A program made the position numbers and the translations under genes. Source: Chloroflexota bacterium (GTDB lineage Bacteria > Chloroflexota > Anaerolineae > Anaerolineales > Villigracilaceae). Taken from it: a DNA stretch of 64,000 bases. Of the stretch, positions 43,280 to 52,700 are shown piece by piece. The DNA lies in the NCBI GenBank assembly GCA_016234555.1, contig JACRBJ010000069.1, positions 62,001 through 126,000 on the forward strand, in the 5' to 3' direction. Position 1 is the first letter of the stretch. The number at the start of each line of letters is the position of its first letter. A model generated the notes under the pieces. The model was given only the letters and a program-made list of their open reading frames with translations. It made no database searches and had not been told where the DNA came from.

Positions 43280-44560
43280 ATGGAAGAATTTGTGATTGAG
43301 GGCGGGCATCCGCTTCACGGCGAAGTGACTCCGTCGGGAAATAAAAATGCAGCGCTACCCCTGCTTGCCGCCTGCCTGCTGACGGAGGAACCTGTGACGT
43401 TGAGAAATGTGCCGCTGATCAGGGATGTGCAAGCCATGCGAAAGTTGATCGAGAGTCTGGGCGCTGTTGTGGAAGAGTTGGATGCAACCACCTGGCGGAT
43501 TACCACAAGGGAATTGACTTCCTCGCACCTCGACCCTGACCTGTGCCGCCGCATTCGCGCCTCCATTCTGATTGCCGGACCCGTTGTGGCTCGGTCGGGA
43601 AGCCTGAGGCTGCCTCCTCCAGGCGGCGATGTGATCGGACGCCGCCGCCTGGATACCCACATTCTGGCATTGCGCGCGTTGGGAGCGAAAATCACGTATG
43701 ACCGTGTGTTCGAGTTCGAGGCGAACAGCTTGCACGGGGCGGATATCCTTTTGGATGAAGCTAGTGTCACCGCCACCGAGAATGCGGTCATGGCTGCGGC
43801 GCTTGCCAAGGGCGTGACTCAAATCCGCAATGCGGCGTCGGAGCCGCATGTGCAGGAACTGTGCCAGTTCCTAAATCTGTTGGGGGCAAAGATAGAGGGG
43901 ATTGGATCCAACACCCTGCGCATTACCGGCGTTCCCAAATTGGGCGGCGGCGAATTCACCATCGGTCCAGACCTGTTGGAAGTGGTCAGCTACATCGGCG
44001 CGGCTGTCGTTACGCACGGCGAAATCCGTATTCGCAACGCGGGCGTGCAACATCTTGAAATGATAAGGTTGATCTTTCAGCGGCTGGGCGTCCATTGGGA
44101 GGTGGATGGCAGCGACCTGCTCGTGCCTTCCAGCCAGTCGCTTGTCATCGCATCCGATTTGGACGGGGCGGTTCCGGAGATCAAAACGAACGTCTGGCCC
44201 GCTTTTCCCACTGACCTGACCAGCATTGCCATCACCCTCGCAACTCAGGCGACCGGTTCCGTGCTTTTTCACGACTGGATGTTTTCAGGGCGCATGTATT
44301 TTACGGACAAACTGGTTGGCATGGGCGCGCGGATCATCCTGTGCGATCCGTATCGTGTTTTGATTCAGGGACCCACCCAACTGTATTGCGAAAAACTCGA
44401 AAGCCCCGATATCCGCGCCGGGATGGCTCTGCTGTTGGCTGCCCTTGCCGCGAAAGGGACATCCAAAATACGAAATATTACCCAAATCGAAAGAGGTTAT
44501 GAAAAGGTGGATGAAAAATTGAAGGCGCTGGGCGCGCACATCAGTCGCGCAACTGAATAA
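43280..44560 (+). CDS. murA: UDP-N-acetylglucosamine 1-carboxyvinyltransferase
   Basis: 426 aa. ATG at 43280 with AAGGAG 6 nt upstream. GGHPLHGEVTPSGNKNAALP is the MurA N-terminal motif, with catalytic Lys in SGNKNAALP. The usual PCT loop region contains RSGSLRLPPPGGDVIGRRRLD, so the fosfomycin-target Cys of the PxC[A/T]xG motif is not seen at the expected site. It transfers enolpyruvate from PEP to UDP-GlcNAc in peptidoglycan synthesis. Divergent from the prepilin peptidase gene. Confidence 0.93.
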   Translation: MEEFVIEGGHPLHGEVTPSGNKNAALPLLAACLLTEEPVTLRNVPLIRDVQAMRKLIESLGAVVEELDATTWRITTRELTSSHLDPDLCRRIRASILIAGPVVARSGSLRLPPPGGDVIGRRRLDTHILALRALGAKITYDRVFEFEANSLHGADILLDEASVTATENAVMAAALAKGVTQIRNAASEPHVQELCQFLNLLGAKIEGIGSNTLRITGVPKLGGGEFTIGPDLLEVVSYIGAAVVTHGEIRIRNAGVQHLEMIRLIFQRLGVHWEVDGSDLLVPSSQSLVIASDLDGAVPEIKTNVWPAFPTDLTSIAITLATQATGSVLFHDWMFSGRMYFTDKLVGMGARIILCDPYRVLIQGPTQLYCEKLESPDIRAGMALLLAALAAKGTSKIRNITQIERGYEKVDEKLKALGAHISRATE

Positions 44561-44592
44561 AAAGAAGCCGCAGAAATGCGGCTTCTTTTTTG
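44558..44592. terminator. Bidirectional terminator after murA
   Basis: AAAGAAGCCGCA-GAAA-TGCGGCTTCTTT with T-runs on both sides. It also ends the convergent lipoprotein gene. Confidence 0.88.
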
Positions 44593-44602
44593 GATTAAGA
44601 CT

Positions 44603-45223
44603 TTATGGTCCAACCCAGGCGATTATATCTGGCTTGATGATGAGCCTGAGGAGGTCCTGTGTCTTGCTCGGACCGATATAAAACGACACTTCTCCCGTAC
44701 TGGGCGGATCCAGCACCCACGAGTAAGCATACCAGTAGCCCGCCGGAATGGTAATCTTGCGCTTTTCGCCTTTTTTGATAACGTATCCCAGGCTTCCGCA
44801 TTGACCGAACAAATTGGGGGTGTAAAGGGTCAACGACAGGTTGACCTGGCTGCCGGTTGTGTTTTCGATGCGCACATTCTTTGTCGGACCCGCTTCCGCA
44901 ACATTTAACGCCTTGACGCAGTTGTTGGGATCGGATGGCCCGGCTGTCGGGGCTGCGGTGGGCGCTAGGAGCAATGGATCCAGGGTGGGGATAACGGCGG
45001 GAGGGGCAGTGAAGGTCGGCAGGGGGGTGGGGCTGGGTGTTTCCGTGGGTGGAACGGGGGTATTGGTCGGGATTGCTCCCTGGGTCATGGTAACGATTGC
45101 CCAAGCTGCTGCTACGGCGGTATTTTGCACGTCTACTGGCGCCATGGTTGGCGCGGCTTGCGGAGTGCAAGCTTCCAACAGGACAGTAACCGCAAGTAGG
45201 ATGGGTAGAATTTTTTTCAACAT
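44603..45223 (-). CDS. Thr/Pro-linker lipoprotein, paralogue of its neighbour
   Basis: 206 aa. Lipobox LLEAC after a hydrophobic N-terminus (LPILLAVTVLLEAC), a Pro/Thr linker (about 50-95), and a C-terminal domain ~90 residues with VRIENTTGSQVNLSLTLYTP, IPAGYWYAYSWVLDPP. The same domain layout occurs in the upstream gene at 45256 (PAGYYVYVAWVGG). It is an exported surface lipoprotein of unknown role. Confidence 0.7.
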   Translation of the reverse strand: MLKKILPILLAVTVLLEACTPQAAPTMAPVDVQNTAVAAAWAIVTMTQGAIPTNTPVPPTETPSPTPLPTFTAPPAVIPTLDPLLLAPTAAPTAGPSDPNNCVKALNVAEAGPTKNVRIENTTGSQVNLSLTLYTPNLFGQCGSLGYVIKKGEKRKITIPAGYWYAYSWVLDPPSTGEVSFYIGPSKTQDLLRLIIKPDIIAWVGP

Positions 45224-45255
45224 TTTTTCTCCATTTATATTCTTGTTCGATACAT

Positions 45256-45948
45256 TTATTGCTTTATTTCAACGCGGTCCTTATACATTCTTATTGTCAA
45301 ATCCTGGGCTTTGCCCAATTTAAAACTGCCGGTGAATTTTTTCCCTCCAACCCATGCCACATAGACGTAATAACCGGCAGGAGCGCCCGCGCTTATGGTG
45401 CTGCCACCCACGGAATATTCAATGACGGTCACGTAACCTTCCTTGGTGGTGCAATGCAAGGAGATATAAGCATCCGCCTTGGACATGTTGGACAGCCAAA
45501 CCTTGCCGGACGGTAAATTGGGCGGCATTGTACCATAGTACTGGTAGTCGTGTCCCCCTGTGGGCGTTGCGCTAAAAGCAGGGTTTGGAGTGGCAGTGAA
45601 TGGCAGGGTCCCAGCCGCTCCCACGGTTAAAGTCACCGTGCCGGTGCCGGCTGTGGCGGTCGACGTCAACGATGACTGGGTTTGTGTTGCAGTCAGGGTG
45701 GGCGGCGCCGACGTTTGTGTGCTTGTTGGCGCGCTGGTAACGGTCATCACCACGGGAGTGTTGGTCGGAGCCAGCGTGGGGGTCGGCAGGGACTGAATGG
45801 TTTGTTGAACCTGTACCGCCACCGTTGCCTGAATATCCGCCTCGGAGATCGCGGGAGCGGGGCTTGTCGCCTGGGGCTGTAACGCCGCAGGCAGGCACGC
45901 GCTTAACAAGAAACAAAACGCGGTGAGCAGAAAGATGATTTTTTTCAT
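45256..45948 (-). CDS. Thr/Pro-linker lipoprotein
   Basis: 230 aa. Lipobox LLSAC (Cys18), low-complexity Thr/Ala/Pro linker to about residue 145, and a C-terminal beta domain (KVWLSNMSKADAYISLHCTT, PAGYYVYVAWVGGKKFTGSF). It pairs with the 44603 gene 32 bp downstream; the two share the C-terminal domain pattern and look like a tandem duplication. Function unknown. Confidence 0.7.
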   Translation of the reverse strand: MKKIIFLLTAFCFLLSACLPAALQPQATSPAPAISEADIQATVAVQVQQTIQSLPTPTLAPTNTPVVMTVTSAPTSTQTSAPPTLTATQTQSSLTSTATAGTGTVTLTVGAAGTLPFTATPNPAFSATPTGGHDYQYYGTMPPNLPSGKVWLSNMSKADAYISLHCTTKEGYVTVIEYSVGGSTISAGAPAGYYVYVAWVGGKKFTGSFKLGKAQDLTIRMYKDRVEIKQ

Positions 45949-45981
45949 TGCCCAACTCCTTTGATTTGCGAGGACTAATTT

Positions 45982-46323
45982 CTAGCCGGCCACCACATCC
46001 ATGAATTGCGTCGCCGCATCACGCAGCATCCGTTCCGGCAACGCGCCAACCTGGCGATGCACCACTTTTCCACCCGAAATGAAAAGCAGGGTGGGGATGC
46101 CCTGAATACCAAATTTTTGCATCCATTCGGCATCCTCGTCCGTGTTGACTTTTGCCACGATCAGCCTGCCTTCAAACTCCTGGGCCAACTTGTCGAGTAT
46201 CGGGGCGACTATCTTGCAGGGCCCGCACCACGGCGCCCAAAAGTCCACGATCACTGGCAGAGGTGATTGCATGACATCCTTTTCAAACGAAGCGTCTGTC
46301 ACATGAATTGGTTCCACTGTCAT
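45982..46323 (-). CDS. trxA: Thioredoxin
   Basis: 113 aa. Redox site WCGPCKIVAP and the cis-Pro region GIQGIPTLLFISGGK are complete. It reduces protein disulfides in the cytoplasm. GGAAG sits upstream of the ATG. Placed between the lipoprotein pair and divergent ftsY. Confidence 0.95.
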   Translation of the reverse strand: MTVEPIHVTDASFEKDVMQSPLPVIVDFWAPWCGPCKIVAPILDKLAQEFEGRLIVAKVNTDEDAEWMQKFGIQGIPTLLFISGGKVVHRQVGALPERMLRDAATQFMDVVAG

Positions 46324-46422
46324 TTTCTTCCTTTTCCAGAATATTCCGGTTTGTTATTCCGGGGCAATATTTTTGCGAAAAAAGTATAACATATATTCCC
46401 TGATGTATTATGGCCTGTAGGG

Positions 46423-46428
46423 TATAAT
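46423..46428 (+). promoter_or_regulatory. -10 box of ftsY, implying a nearly leaderless mRNA
   Basis: GGTATAATCGC with TATAAT at 46423-46428, only 9 bp before the ATG at 46438. A start 6-7 nt after the box would leave a 5' leader of a few nucleotides. Confidence 0.55.
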
Positions 46429-46437
46429 CGCCGTCCG

Positions 46438-47352
46438 ATGAATAAACTGTTTTCGCGCTGGCGCGACGGACTTTCGCGTACCAGCAAAGCCGCCTTCGGG
46501 CAGATTGCCTCCATTTTGGGGACCTCCGAGATCAACGCCGGAACCTGGGACGATCTCGAGGCCCTTCTCCTTCAAGCTGATCTGGGATTGGAAACTACGA
46601 CCTCGGTTTTGGATTCCCTCAAGCAGACGGCTCGCGCCGAAGGCTTTATCCGCGCCAACGAGCTTTCCTCCGCCCTGCGGCGGGAACTCCGCTCGAGGCT
46701 GGTCACTCCGCCCGAAGTTTTGTTCTCCGCCAAGCCGACCGTGATTCTGGTCGTCGGCGTCAACGGTTCGGGCAAGACGACAACCATTGCCAAGCTCGCC
46801 GCCCGTTTCATTGGCGATGGCAGGAAGGTTTTGCTCGGAGCCGCCGACACCTTCCGCGCTGCGGCAGTGGACCAGCTCCAGGTGTGGGGCGACAGGCTCA
46901 AAGTGGAGGTCATTGCCGGGGCTTTTGAATCAGACCCGGGCGCGGTCGCGTTTAACTCTGTCCAGGCAGGAATCGCCCGTAGTATGGACGTCATCATGAT
47001 CGACACGGCAGGACGTCTGCATACCCGTTTCAACCTGATGGAAGAATTGAAGAAGGTCAACCGCGTGGTGGGCAAGGCGCTGCCCGGCGCTCCGCATGAG
47101 GCCTGGCTTGTGCTGGACGCCACCATCGGACAGAACGCCCTACAACAGGCGCGTTCCTTCAAGGATGCGGTCAACGTGACGGGCGTGATCTTGTCGAAAC
47201 TCGATTCGTCGGCGCGTGGTGGCATGGCGTTTGCCATCCAGCGCGAACTCGGCTTGCCGATTTTGTTTGCAGGCTTGGGCGAAAAGCCTGAGGATTTACA
47301 GCCCTTTGACCCCGACGCCTTTGTGGACGGGATTTTATCGAACCAGGAGTAA
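46438..47352 (+). CDS. ftsY: Signal recognition particle receptor FtsY
   Basis: 304 aa NG-domain GTPase without an acidic A domain. G1 GVNGSGKTTTIAKLA, DTFRAAAVDQL, G3 DTAGRLH and the ILSKLDSSARGG closing motif are all present. It docks SRP-ribosome complexes at the membrane; an SRP RNA gene is at 11208. No ribosome-binding site is visible and a -10 box is 9 bp upstream. prfB follows by 2 bp. Confidence 0.95.
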   Translation: MNKLFSRWRDGLSRTSKAAFGQIASILGTSEINAGTWDDLEALLLQADLGLETTTSVLDSLKQTARAEGFIRANELSSALRRELRSRLVTPPEVLFSAKPTVILVVGVNGSGKTTTIAKLAARFIGDGRKVLLGAADTFRAAAVDQLQVWGDRLKVEVIAGAFESDPGAVAFNSVQAGIARSMDVIMIDTAGRLHTRFNLMEELKKVNRVVGKALPGAPHEAWLVLDATIGQNALQQARSFKDAVNVTGVILSKLDSSARGGMAFAIQRELGLPILFAGLGEKPEDLQPFDPDAFVDGILSNQE

Positions 47353-47354
47353 CC

Positions 47355-48441
47355 ATGCAGGATTTGATCAACCGCTTGCAGGCAGCGAACGGCCTGACTC
47401 AACAATTACTGGTGCGTCTTTGACTTGGCGGGCAAGGAAGTTCAACTTTCAACGCTTGAAAAGGAAATAGAAAAGCCGGAGTTTTGGAACGACTCGACCA
47501 GCGCACAGCGGACGATGAAAACCGTCTCGGTTTTGCGTGACGAAGTCGAATCGTGGAATTCGGTCAAACAACGTTTGCACGACCTGACCGAACTGGTGCA
47601 GATGGAGGACGAGTCCCTGCGCGGCGAGTTGGAGTCCGAAGTCTCCGCCCTCGAAGCGGAGCTGGATAAACGTGCCTTCAACACAATGTTCTCTGGAAAA
47701 TATGATCACGACGATGCCATCCTTGCCATCCACGCCGGCGCAGGCGGAACCGACTCGCAGGATTGGGCTGGGATGTTGCAGCGCATGTATCTGCGTTGGG
47801 CGGAAGACCAGGGATTTGAAACCGAGATTTTGGATACCACGTTGGGCGAAGAGGCGGGGGTCAAGAGCGTGACGATTGCCGTCAGCGGAAAGTATGCCTT
47901 TGGCTACCTGCGTTCGGAAAAGGGCGTGCATCGCCTGGTACGCCTTTCCCCGTTTGATGCGGCACATCGCAGGCACACGTCCTTTGCGTTGATCGAAGTC
48001 CTGCCGCAGGTCTCGATGGACGAGGCGGATGTGGAGATCAACCCTGGCGACATCAAGTTGGACGTGTTCCGCTCCTCAGGTGCGGGCGGACAGAACGTGC
48101 AGAAGAATGCGACTGCGGTCCGCATCACCCATCTCCCGACGGGGATTGTGGTCACCTGTCAAAACGAACGCTCGCAGGCGCAAAACCGCGAGTTTGCGAT
48201 GAACATTCTCCGCGCGCGTTTGCTCGAATTGAAGAACGCCGAAAAGGACGAGGAGCGTGCCGTTCTGCGCGGCGAATACACCAAAGCCGAGTGGGGGAGT
48301 CAAATCCGCTCGTATGTCTTGCATCCGTACCAGATGGTCAAGGACCACCGTACCGACCATGAGACGGGCAACTCCCAATCCGTGCTGGATGGCGACCTAA
48401 ACGGTTTTATGGAAGCATATTTGAAGAGCGCCCCTCAATAA
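47355..48441 (+). CDS. prfB: Peptide chain release factor 2, with programmed +1 frameshift
   Basis: About 361 aa after frameshifting. ATG at 47355 opens 22 codons ending in CTT TGA; a +1 shift at CTT-T-GAC (47418-47424) joins the main frame to 48441. The SPF anticodon tripeptide (LSPFDAAHRRH) and the catalytic GGQ (SSGAGGQNVQKN) are present. RF2 reads UGA and UAA, so low RF2 favours the shift, an autoregulatory loop. It is 2 bp after ftsY and likely co-transcribed. Confidence 0.94.
47418..47424 (+). promoter_or_regulatory. prfB +1 frameshift site CTTTGAC
   Basis: In-frame UGA at 47421-47423 after codon 22, in the canonical slippery heptamer. The upstream Shine-Dalgarno-like spur, normally AGGGGG, is here only GGTGCG. 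Confidence 0.9.
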
Positions 48442-48444
48442 AAA

Positions 48445-48477
48445 AGACCCTAAAGGTTGTTTAACCTTTAGGGTCTC
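48445..48477. terminator. Bidirectional terminator after prfB
   Basis: AGACCCTAAAGGTT and AACCTTTAGGGTCT around GTTT, with T-runs on both sides. Also ends the convergent S1-domain gene. Confidence 0.85.
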
Positions 48478-48490
48478 CTTTTGGGTTTCA

Positions 48491-49273
48491 TTAGTTGGTG
48501 GGAACCCGTTTTTCAAGGGTGCGGCTGAAGATGTTTTCCTGCTCTTCGTTGGCTGACTTGTAGGATTTGGCGCGTACCTTGCCGCGTCCCTTCGAGCGTT
48601 CGAGCGCCTGCTGCCAGGCAATCTGCATGGCGGTGAACTGCGGCTCGTTGGAGACTTCGACTTCCATTTCGTACTCGTCTTCCTGTTTCTTGCCTTTACC
48701 CCTGCGCTTGCCGTCGCCCTTCTTGCGGTCTTCCCGTTCAGGTTTGACCTCATCCACAACCTCAGGTTCGGGCTGGAGGGCTTTCATGCTGAGGCGGATC
48801 TGGCGCTTGCGGCGGTCAACATCCAAAATCTTGGCTTCGATTTCGTCGCCTTCCTTGACGACCTCACTGGCGGTCTTGACATAGCCGCGGGTGAGTTCGC
48901 TAACATGGATGAGTCCGGGGCGTTCCGCGCCGAAGTCCACGAAAGCGCCATAGGATTCGAGGCGCACAACCTTGCCTTTGACGACCAGGTCCGGTACGAT
49001 CTCTTTCCACTCATAGCCAAGGGGTTCGATCATGGTCAATTCGATGCGATCCTTCTTGACGCGGCGTACCCAAACGTCAACGACCTGTCCCTCCTTCACA
49101 ACATCTTCCACTTTGTTCACTGCTTCCTGTTGGAGTTGTGAGATGTGGATTACACCGGGAAGACTTTGACCGATGTCCACGAGCGCCCCCGCGAGCGTTG
49201 TCTTCAAAATTTTGCCGCTAAGTTTCGTTTTTGGTTCAAGCGCTACGGCGGGCGCGCTGTCGGGTGTTGTCAT
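48491..49273 (-). CDS. S1 RNA-binding domain protein
   Basis: 260 aa. Two S1 domains: residues about 17-85 (GKILKTTLAGALVDIGQSLP, PGVIHISQLQ) and 97-170 (GKVVRLESYGAFVDFGAERP, PGLIHVSELTRGYV), then a strongly charged region (RKKGDGKRRGKGKKQEDEYE). It resembles the short RpsA-like/YugI-type proteins of bacteria without a full S1, likely ribosome- or RNA-associated. Basic tail suggests RNA contact. Exact role unknown. Confidence 0.82.
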   Translation of the reverse strand: MTTPDSAPAVALEPKTKLSGKILKTTLAGALVDIGQSLPGVIHISQLQQEAVNKVEDVVKEGQVVDVWVRRVKKDRIELTMIEPLGYEWKEIVPDLVVKGKVVRLESYGAFVDFGAERPGLIHVSELTRGYVKTASEVVKEGDEIEAKILDVDRRKRQIRLSMKALQPEPEVVDEVKPEREDRKKGDGKRRGKGKKQEDEYEMEVEVSNEPQFTAMQIAWQQALERSKGRGKVRAKSYKSANEEQENIFSRTLEKRVPTN

Positions 49274-49377
49274 TCTTATACTCCTGCTGTTTGAAATAAT
49301 GCCGAAAAAAGATTATACCTGTCGGACAATAAACCGTCAATAAGAAATTCGACGACTTTTCATAATTGATTGGAACC

Positions 49378-49406
49378 TTGTCGTTTGTCTTTCTCCTGTG
49401 TATAAT
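49378..49406 (+). promoter_or_regulatory. Promoter of the T-box/ileS transcript
   Basis: TTGTCG (49378-49383), 17-bp spacer, TATAAT (49401-49406). Confidence 0.6.
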
Positions 49407-49419
49407 CTGGCAATCAAAA

Positions 49420-49681
49420 GCATCGATGGGAACGAGTACGTTTGACAAGTTGTCAGAGAACCTGCGTTTTGGTGTGAAGCAGGTCAACGACGCAGACCGA
49501 AAATCCTCCCGGAGCCGCGAGCGGAAATCAGTGGTCAGTGAAAGTAAGCAAGCCGAGGTTGTCCTTCGTTATCAGGACAGGATGATGGTCGTCATCCATT
49601 GAGCGCCTTGTCTTTGAGACAGGAAGCAGAGTGGTACCGCGTGAGCAATGCTCTCGTCTCTGTGTGAGACGGGAGTTTTTT
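49420..49681 (+). ncRNA. T-box leader of ileS
   Basis: The conserved T-box sequence AGAGTGGTACCGCG lies at 49627-49640, followed by the terminator stem CTCTCGTCTC/GAGACGGGAG (49651-49675) and TTTTTT. Stem I region upstream has the GGTGTGAAGCAGG block (49471-49483) and the AG-bulge-like AGAGAACC. Uncharged tRNA-Ile should bind and stabilise the antiterminator, letting ileS be transcribed. AUC triplets at 49503-49505 and 49527-49529 are candidate specifiers; which is used was not resolved. Confidence 0.9.
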
Positions 49682-49729
49682 GTTACCCAAAAAACGAACG
49701 ACTAGCAGACTAATGACTAGGAGATAAGT

Positions 49730-52700
49730 ATGTTCAAAGCAGTCAATCCAAAACTCGATGTTGTTTCGATGGAAGAGAAGGTTCTCAAATTCTGGACGAA
49801 GCAGGAAATCTTCAAGAAGACCGTCGAGCAGCGCCAGGATGCGCCTGAATACGTCTTTTATGAAGGACCTCCAACCGCGAATGGTCGCCCCGGCGTGCAC
49901 CACGTTCTGGCGCGCGCGTTCAAGGATATGTTCCCGCGCTACAAGATCATGTGCGGATACCATGTCTCACGCCGCGGCGGATGGGACACACACGGACTCC
50001 CCGTCGAGATCGAAGTCGAGAAGCAGTTGGGATTTACCAACAAACAGCAGATCGAAGAATACGGCGTGGACAAGTTCAATGAACTTTGCCGTAAGTCTGT
50101 TTTTACCTATATTCAGGAATGGGAAAAACTGACAGACCGCATTGCCTTTTGGGTTGACCTCGAAACCGCGTACGTGACTTACGAAAATGAGTATATCGAA
50201 TCGGTCTGGTGGATTCTCAAGAGTTTCTGGGAGAAGGACCTGCTCTTCAAAGGCTACAAGATCGTACCGTATTGCCCGCGCTGCGGCACGCCGCTCTCCG
50301 ACCATGAAGTCGCTTTGGGCTACGATGAAGCCGTTGACCCGTCGGTCTTTGTCCGCTTCCCACTGGTGGACAAGCCCGACACCTCGCTCTTGGTGTGGAC
50401 GACCACACCTTGGACCCTGCCGTCAAATGTAGCTGTCGCCGCGCACCCCGAAGTGGACTATGTCACCGTCGAGCGTGACAACGAAGGTACAAAGGAAAAG
50501 CTTATCCTCGCCAGGAATCTGGTTGAGAAGGTTTTCCGTGGCGAGGAAGTCAAAGTGGTCGATACCTTCAAGGGCAGGAAGTTGAAGGGCATGAAATACC
50601 ATCCACTTTATACCTTCATGCCGGTGGATAAGCCTGCGTATTACGTCATCCTCGCGGATTATGTCACCATCGAAGACGGCACAGGGCTGGTCCACACCGC
50701 CCCCGCTTTCGGTCAGGAAGATATGGAGTCGGGCAAGCTGCACGATTTGCCGATCCTGCTCACGGTTCAGCCCGACGGCGCTTTCATCCCTGAGATCACA
50801 CCCTGGCGCGGAATCTTCGTCAAGGACGCCGACCCACAGATCATCAAAGACTTGGAGTCGCGCGGGTTGATGTATCGTTCCGAGAAATATACCCACACCT
50901 ACCCGTTCTGTTGGCGCTGCAACACGCCGCTTCTTTATTATGCGCGCGAGTCGTGGTACATCCGCACCAGCTCCAGGCGTGACCGACTGGTTGAGTTGAA
51001 CAAGACCATCAACTGGGTTCCCGACCATATCAAGAACGGGCGCTTCGGCAACTGGCTCGAAAACAACATCGACTGGTCGCTTTCGCGCGAACGATATTGG
51101 GGCACGCCGCTTCCTGTTTGGGAGTGCGACGATTGCCACGAGCGCGAGTGCGTTGGCTCGGTGAAGGAACTCTCTGAAAAAGTCGGCAAGGATTTGACTG
51201 ACCTCGACCTACATCGCCCGCACGTGGACAATGTCCACTGGAAGTGCGCCAAGTGCGGCGGACGGATGACCCGCGTCAAGGATTTGATTGACGTGTGGTT
51301 TGACTCTGGTTCGATGCCGTATGCCCAGTGGCATTACCCGTTCGAGAATCAGGAAAAGTTCAAGGAGCAGTATCCAGCCGATTACATCTGCGAAGCTGTG
51401 GACCAGACCCGCGGTTGGTTCTATTCGCTGCACGCCATCTCCACCCTGCTCAATGACCAGGTCTCGTTCAAGAATGTTATCTGCCTCGGTCACATTCAGG
51501 ATGCGCAGGGACGCAAGATGTCCAAATCGCTGGGCAACATTGTCCAGCCGTGGGACGTGATCAACCTGCATGGAGCAGATGCGCTGCGCTGGTATCTCTA
51601 CACCGCCACCCCGCCTGGACAGGAACGCCGCTTCTCTTCTGATTTGGTTGGCGATGTCATTCGCAGTTTTACATTGACGCTCTGGAACGTGTACTCGTTC
51701 TTCGTGACATACGCCAACCTCGACAAGCCGCAGGGCTTGACTGTTACCGCCACCACGAATGATCTCGACCGCTGGCTGCTCTCCGAGTTGAATGTCCTCG
51801 TGCGCGATGTGACCAAAGCCTACGAAGAATATGACGTGACCAACGCGACCCGTCCCGTTGAAAAATTTGTCGAGACTCTCTCCACCTGGTACGTGCGTCG
51901 TTCCCGCCGTCGCTTTTGGAAGAACGACTCCAGTGCCGACAAGCAAGCTGCGTACTCGACTCTCTACACCGCGCTGGTGACAATCTCCAAGCTGATCGCT
52001 CCCGCCATGCCTTTCCTCGCGGACGAGTTGTACCAAAACCTTGTCCGCTCGGTGGATGAGACTGCGCCCGAGTCAGTGCATCTCGCCGCGTGGCCCCAGG
52101 TGATGACAGAGTTCATCGACGAGTCGCTCAACCATGAAATGGAACTGGTGATGAAGCTGGTCTCGCTCGGTCACTCCGCGCGGCAGAAGGCAAATCGCAA
52201 GGTGCGCCAGCCGCTCGCTGCTGCGGCATTCTCCGTTGGGAATCCCAGTGAACGCAAGGCGTTAGTGAACAACATGGATGTCATCGCGGATGAATTAAAT
52301 GTCAAGGAAGTGCGCCTGCTCGATTCTGCGACCGAGGCGGTTTCGCATACAGTCAAGCCGTTCTCGAAACAGCTCGGACAGAAATACGGCAACAAGTTCC
52401 CTGCCATCCAGAAGGCGATCCTTTCGATGAACGCGGAAGAAGTCGCGTCCACGTTCAGGGCTGGCAAGACGCTGCCCGTGAAAGTCGGCGATGAAACGCT
52501 GGACATCACCGCTGAAGAAGTGGAAGTGAAGGCGCAAGCTAAATCTGGTTTTGCCGTCGCGGAAGATGGCGCATACGTCGCCGCCCTCGTCACCGATCTG
52601 ACGCCCGAACTCCTGTCCGAAGGCATGGCGCGTGAATTCCTGCGCCGCGCCCAGGATTTGCGCAAGACCGCCGATCTAGACGTTGCCGACCGCATCGAGT

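Noticed and set aside
47355..47423. prfB read as a frameshifted pseudogene
   Set aside because: The CTTTGAC site at codon 22-23 is the conserved programmed frameshift of RF2 genes.
49366..49602. 78-codon plus-strand frame upstream of ileS
   Set aside because: It lies in the T-box leader RNA.
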